Assembly (NCBI RefSeq): GCF_000799165.1
Contig: NZ_JUGF01000002.1
Location: 992,001 to 1,056,000 of the forward strand
Source of the DNA: Methylotenera versatilis 7
Lineage (GTDB): Bacteria > Pseudomonadota > Gammaproteobacteria > Burkholderiales > Methylophilaceae
Direction: 5' to 3'
DNA: 64,000 bases
Position numbers and translations under genes: made by a program. Every line of letters begins with the position of its first letter. The stretch's first letter is position 1. Below, piece by piece: positions 62,032 to 64,000 of the stretch. The notes beneath the pieces were generated by a model. It was given only the letters and a program-made list of their open reading frames with translations, searched no databases and was not told the DNA's origin.

Positions 62032-63411
62032 TTGTCTATATACACTCCTACAACTCAATACGATTATGATTTATTTGTAATAGGCGCAGGCTCTGGCGGC
62101 GTACGTGCAGCGCGTATGGCAGCAGGGCATGGTGCAAAAGTCGCGATTGCAGAAGACCATTATTTTGGCGGTACTTGCGTCAATGTGGGTTGCGTACCTA
62201 AAAAGCTGTACGTGTATGCATCACAATTTTCTGAAAGTTTTGCGGCTGCAGCTGGTTTTGGCTGGAAAGTGGGTGATTCTGCTTTTACCTGGGAAAATTT
62301 AGTCACTAATAAAGATAGAGAGATCAATCGTTTACAAAGTGTATACGATAAATTGCTACGCGATAGTCAGGTGTTCGTGATAAATGGTCGTGCGACTTTG
62401 CTTGATGCACATACCGTGAAAGTAGGCGATAAAAGTTATACGGCAGAACGTATTTTAGTGGCAACAGGCGGTTGGCCGTTCGTACCAGAAGTTGAAGGCA
62501 AAGAACATATCGTGACTTCAAATGAGATTTTTAATTTACCTGTGTTACCTAAACAAATGGTGATTGTCGGCGGCGGTTATATTGCTGTTGAATTTGCAGG
62601 TATTTTGCATGGCTTGGGTGTTGATGTAACGATTTTTGAGCGTGGCGCTAAAGTTTTGCGTGGTTTCGATGAAGATATTCGCGACTTCTTGATTGCAGAA
62701 ATGACCAAAAAAGGCATCAAGTTTATGTTTAATACCAGCGTAGACAAGATTAATTTGGATTGCGAAGGTTTAACCGTGCATACCACAAATGGTGAAACCG
62801 TCGCTGCTGAGTTAGTCATGTACGCCACTGGACGTGTGCCTAATACCAAAAATCTGGGGCTTGAGGCATTGGGTGTGACACTGGACGAAGTGGGTGCGAT
62901 TAAAGTGAATGATGATTATCAAACCAATGTGCCATCCATTTATGCGCTGGGTGATGTGACCAATCGCGTGAATTTAACGCCAGTGGCAACCTCTGAAGGA
63001 ATGGCTTTGGTGAATAAACTATATGCCGCACACAACAAAAAAGTGGATTACGATAATATTCCGACCGCTGTGTTTAGTCAGCCTAGCATTGGTACTGTGG
63101 GTTTAAGTGAGGCGCAGGCGCTGGAAAAATATCCAGCGGATATTGATATTTATAAAACTGATTTCAAGCCCATGAAAAATACATTATCAGGCAGTAGCGA
63201 GCGCACATTCATGAAAATGGTCGTGGTGCGCAGTACTGATAAAGTCGTTGGCATGCATATGGTAGGACCAGATGCGGGTGAGATTATCCAGGGATTTGCG
63301 GTGGCGATTCGTGCAGGTGCTACTAAAGCTGTATTCGATAGCACGATTGGTATACATCCGACTGCGGCTGAAGAGTTCGTGACTATGCGTAAACCTGCGG
63401 TATCACACTAA
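62032..63411 (+). CDS. gor: Glutathione-disulfide reductase
   Basis: An FAD-dependent NADPH:glutathione reductase. 459 residues: FAD-binding FVIGAGSGGVRAARMA, redox-active GGTCVNVGCVPKK, NADPH-binding VIVGGGYIAVEFAGILHG, and the C-terminal catalytic IGIHPTAAEEFVTMR. The SGGVRAAR and missing HGHA-type signature fit GR rather than lipoamide dehydrogenase. The start is TTG at 62032, with AAGAGAA upstream; no in-frame ATG precedes the FAD motif. Confidence 0.94.
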   Translation: MSIYTPTTQYDYDLFVIGAGSGGVRAARMAAGHGAKVAIAEDHYFGGTCVNVGCVPKKLYVYASQFSESFAAAAGFGWKVGDSAFTWENLVTNKDREINRLQSVYDKLLRDSQVFVINGRATLLDAHTVKVGDKSYTAERILVATGGWPFVPEVEGKEHIVTSNEIFNLPVLPKQMVIVGGGYIAVEFAGILHGLGVDVTIFERGAKVLRGFDEDIRDFLIAEMTKKGIKFMFNTSVDKINLDCEGLTVHTTNGETVAAELVMYATGRVPNTKNLGLEALGVTLDEVGAIKVNDDYQTNVPSIYALGDVTNRVNLTPVATSEGMALVNKLYAAHNKKVDYDNIPTAVFSQPSIGTVGLSEAQALEKYPADIDIYKTDFKPMKNTLSGSSERTFMKMVVVRSTDKVVGMHMVGPDAGEIIQGFAVAIRAGATKAVFDSTIGIHPTAAEEFVTMRKPAVSH

Positions 63412-63435
63412 ATTGTTTTAGAGTCAATTAACGTG

Positions 63436-63471
63436 CATGGCATTAAGCTCTTTAAAGCGCTTAATGCCATG
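63436..63471. terminator. Hairpin between the convergent gor and nasA
   Basis: CATGGCATTAAGC, loop TCTTTAAAGC, GCTTAATGCCATG: a 13-bp perfect stem in the gap between convergent genes, with a short T-run only. A likely bidirectional terminator. Confidence 0.65.
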
Positions 63472-63518
63472 TGTTTAAAACAAAATTAAGTTTTAAAAAT
63501 TGCTATGCATTTGCGCTT

Positions 63519-64000
63519 TTAGAACTTACCGTGCATTTGCACTAATTTTTTCAATTCAGGCACGCAAGACCCACACTCTGTACCGCATTTGAGTTTATTT
63601 TGTAAAGTGATTAAGTCTGCACCTAGCTCAATATTATCGATAATTTCATTTTGCGAAACATCTAGGCAGTTACACACGATTTTGCCACGACCTTTTTGCC
63701 CGGTTGGCGGTGCAACGACAGGCGCTAACGCCCAGCGACGCAATTCATCGGTAAAGCTACCGCTGGACATCACGTCTTTTAACCAATCGGCTGCCAGTGT
63801 TTCACCCATCAAACGCACGCCTGTTACTTGGTCATTCTCCACCAAAATACGTTTGCTGATACCGCGTTTAGCGTCATTGTAGTTAAGCAGCGGCATTTCG
63901 TCTGTCATACCTAAAATCGTATCTATTTGGGTAATCAAATCTATTTCTGGATTGTCAGATATTGGCGTGCCTGTGTGTGCTGCGCGTAAAATCAGCATGC
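63519..64000 (-). CDS. nasA: Assimilatory nitrate reductase catalytic subunit, C-terminal part (truncated by window)
   Basis: The last roughly 160 residues of a molybdopterin nitrate reductase of the NasA type. The frame is open to the window edge, so the ATG at 63998 is not the start. The C-terminal 50 residues are a BFD-like [2Fe-2S] domain with CNCLDVSQNEI and CGTECGSCVPELKKL. The preceding KRGISKRILVENDQVTGVRL is the linker region seen in NasA proteins of this type. Nitrite reductase itself is a less likely alternative. Confidence 0.8.
   Translation of the reverse strand, partial: MLILRAAHTGTPISDNPEIDLITQIDTILGMTDEMPLLNYNDAKRGISKRILVENDQVTGVRLMGETLAADWLKDVMSSGSFTDELRRWALAPVVAPPTGQKGRGKIVCNCLDVSQNEIIDNIELGADLITLQNKLKCGTECGSCVPELKKLVQMHGKF

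Overview
The window is a chromosomal segment of a moderately AT-rich betaproteobacterium. Gene order (ibaG-murA-hisGDC...hisBHAFIE-tatABC, petABC-sspAB, then the str/S10/spc/alpha ribosomal superoperon) is betaproteobacterial. A 3-hexulose-6-phosphate synthase gene, the formaldehyde-fixing enzyme of the ribulose monophosphate cycle, inside the his locus points to a methylotroph of the Methylophilaceae. My best guess is Methylotenera; that genus call is inference from content and base composition, not from a database search.

Layout. 1-2500: end of an ABC-2 permease, a BolA protein (ibaG), a CGFS monothiol glutaredoxin (grxD) and murA. 2500-10770: histidine biosynthesis (hisG, D, C, then B, H, A, F, I, E), interrupted between hisC and hisB by hps, which has its own candidate promoter, strong ribosome binding site and terminator; a HIT protein follows hisE. 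10800-18400: tatABC, a membrane-anchored DegS/AlgW-type protease on the minus strand, a NIF3-family protein, petABC (cytochrome bc1), sspA and sspB. 18480-20600: tRNA-Thr, Tyr, Gly, Thr, tuf copy 1, tRNA-Trp. 20660-51620: secE-nusG-rplKAJL-rpoBC, rpsL-rpsG-fusA-tuf copy 2, rpsJ, the S10, spc and alpha clusters through rplQ, with several promoter-like and hairpin elements between subclusters. 51680-64000: a small glutaredoxin-like protein, mgtE, an MscS-type channel, rpmB-rpmG, dut, a TonB-dependent receptor, coaBC, an unrecognised HExxH protein, radC, a peroxiredoxin, glutathione reductase, and the 3' end of an assimilatory nitrate reductase gene running off the window.

Most of the segment is conserved housekeeping DNA. 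The most unusual feature is the HPS enzyme: a complete catalytic barrel of about 210 residues followed, in frame, by one predicted transmembrane helix and a 53-residue Ala/Pro/Glu-rich acidic tail. This predicts that a normally soluble formaldehyde-fixing enzyme is tethered to the membrane. Other points worth a second look are the HExxH protein at 59609, a PqqU/YncD-like TonB receptor placed between dut and coaBC, a 33-base perfect palindrome that contains the -35 box of the rpsL promoter, a promoter between rpsJ and rplC, and two nearly identical tuf genes. No insertion sequence, phage, CRISPR array or plasmid feature was seen.
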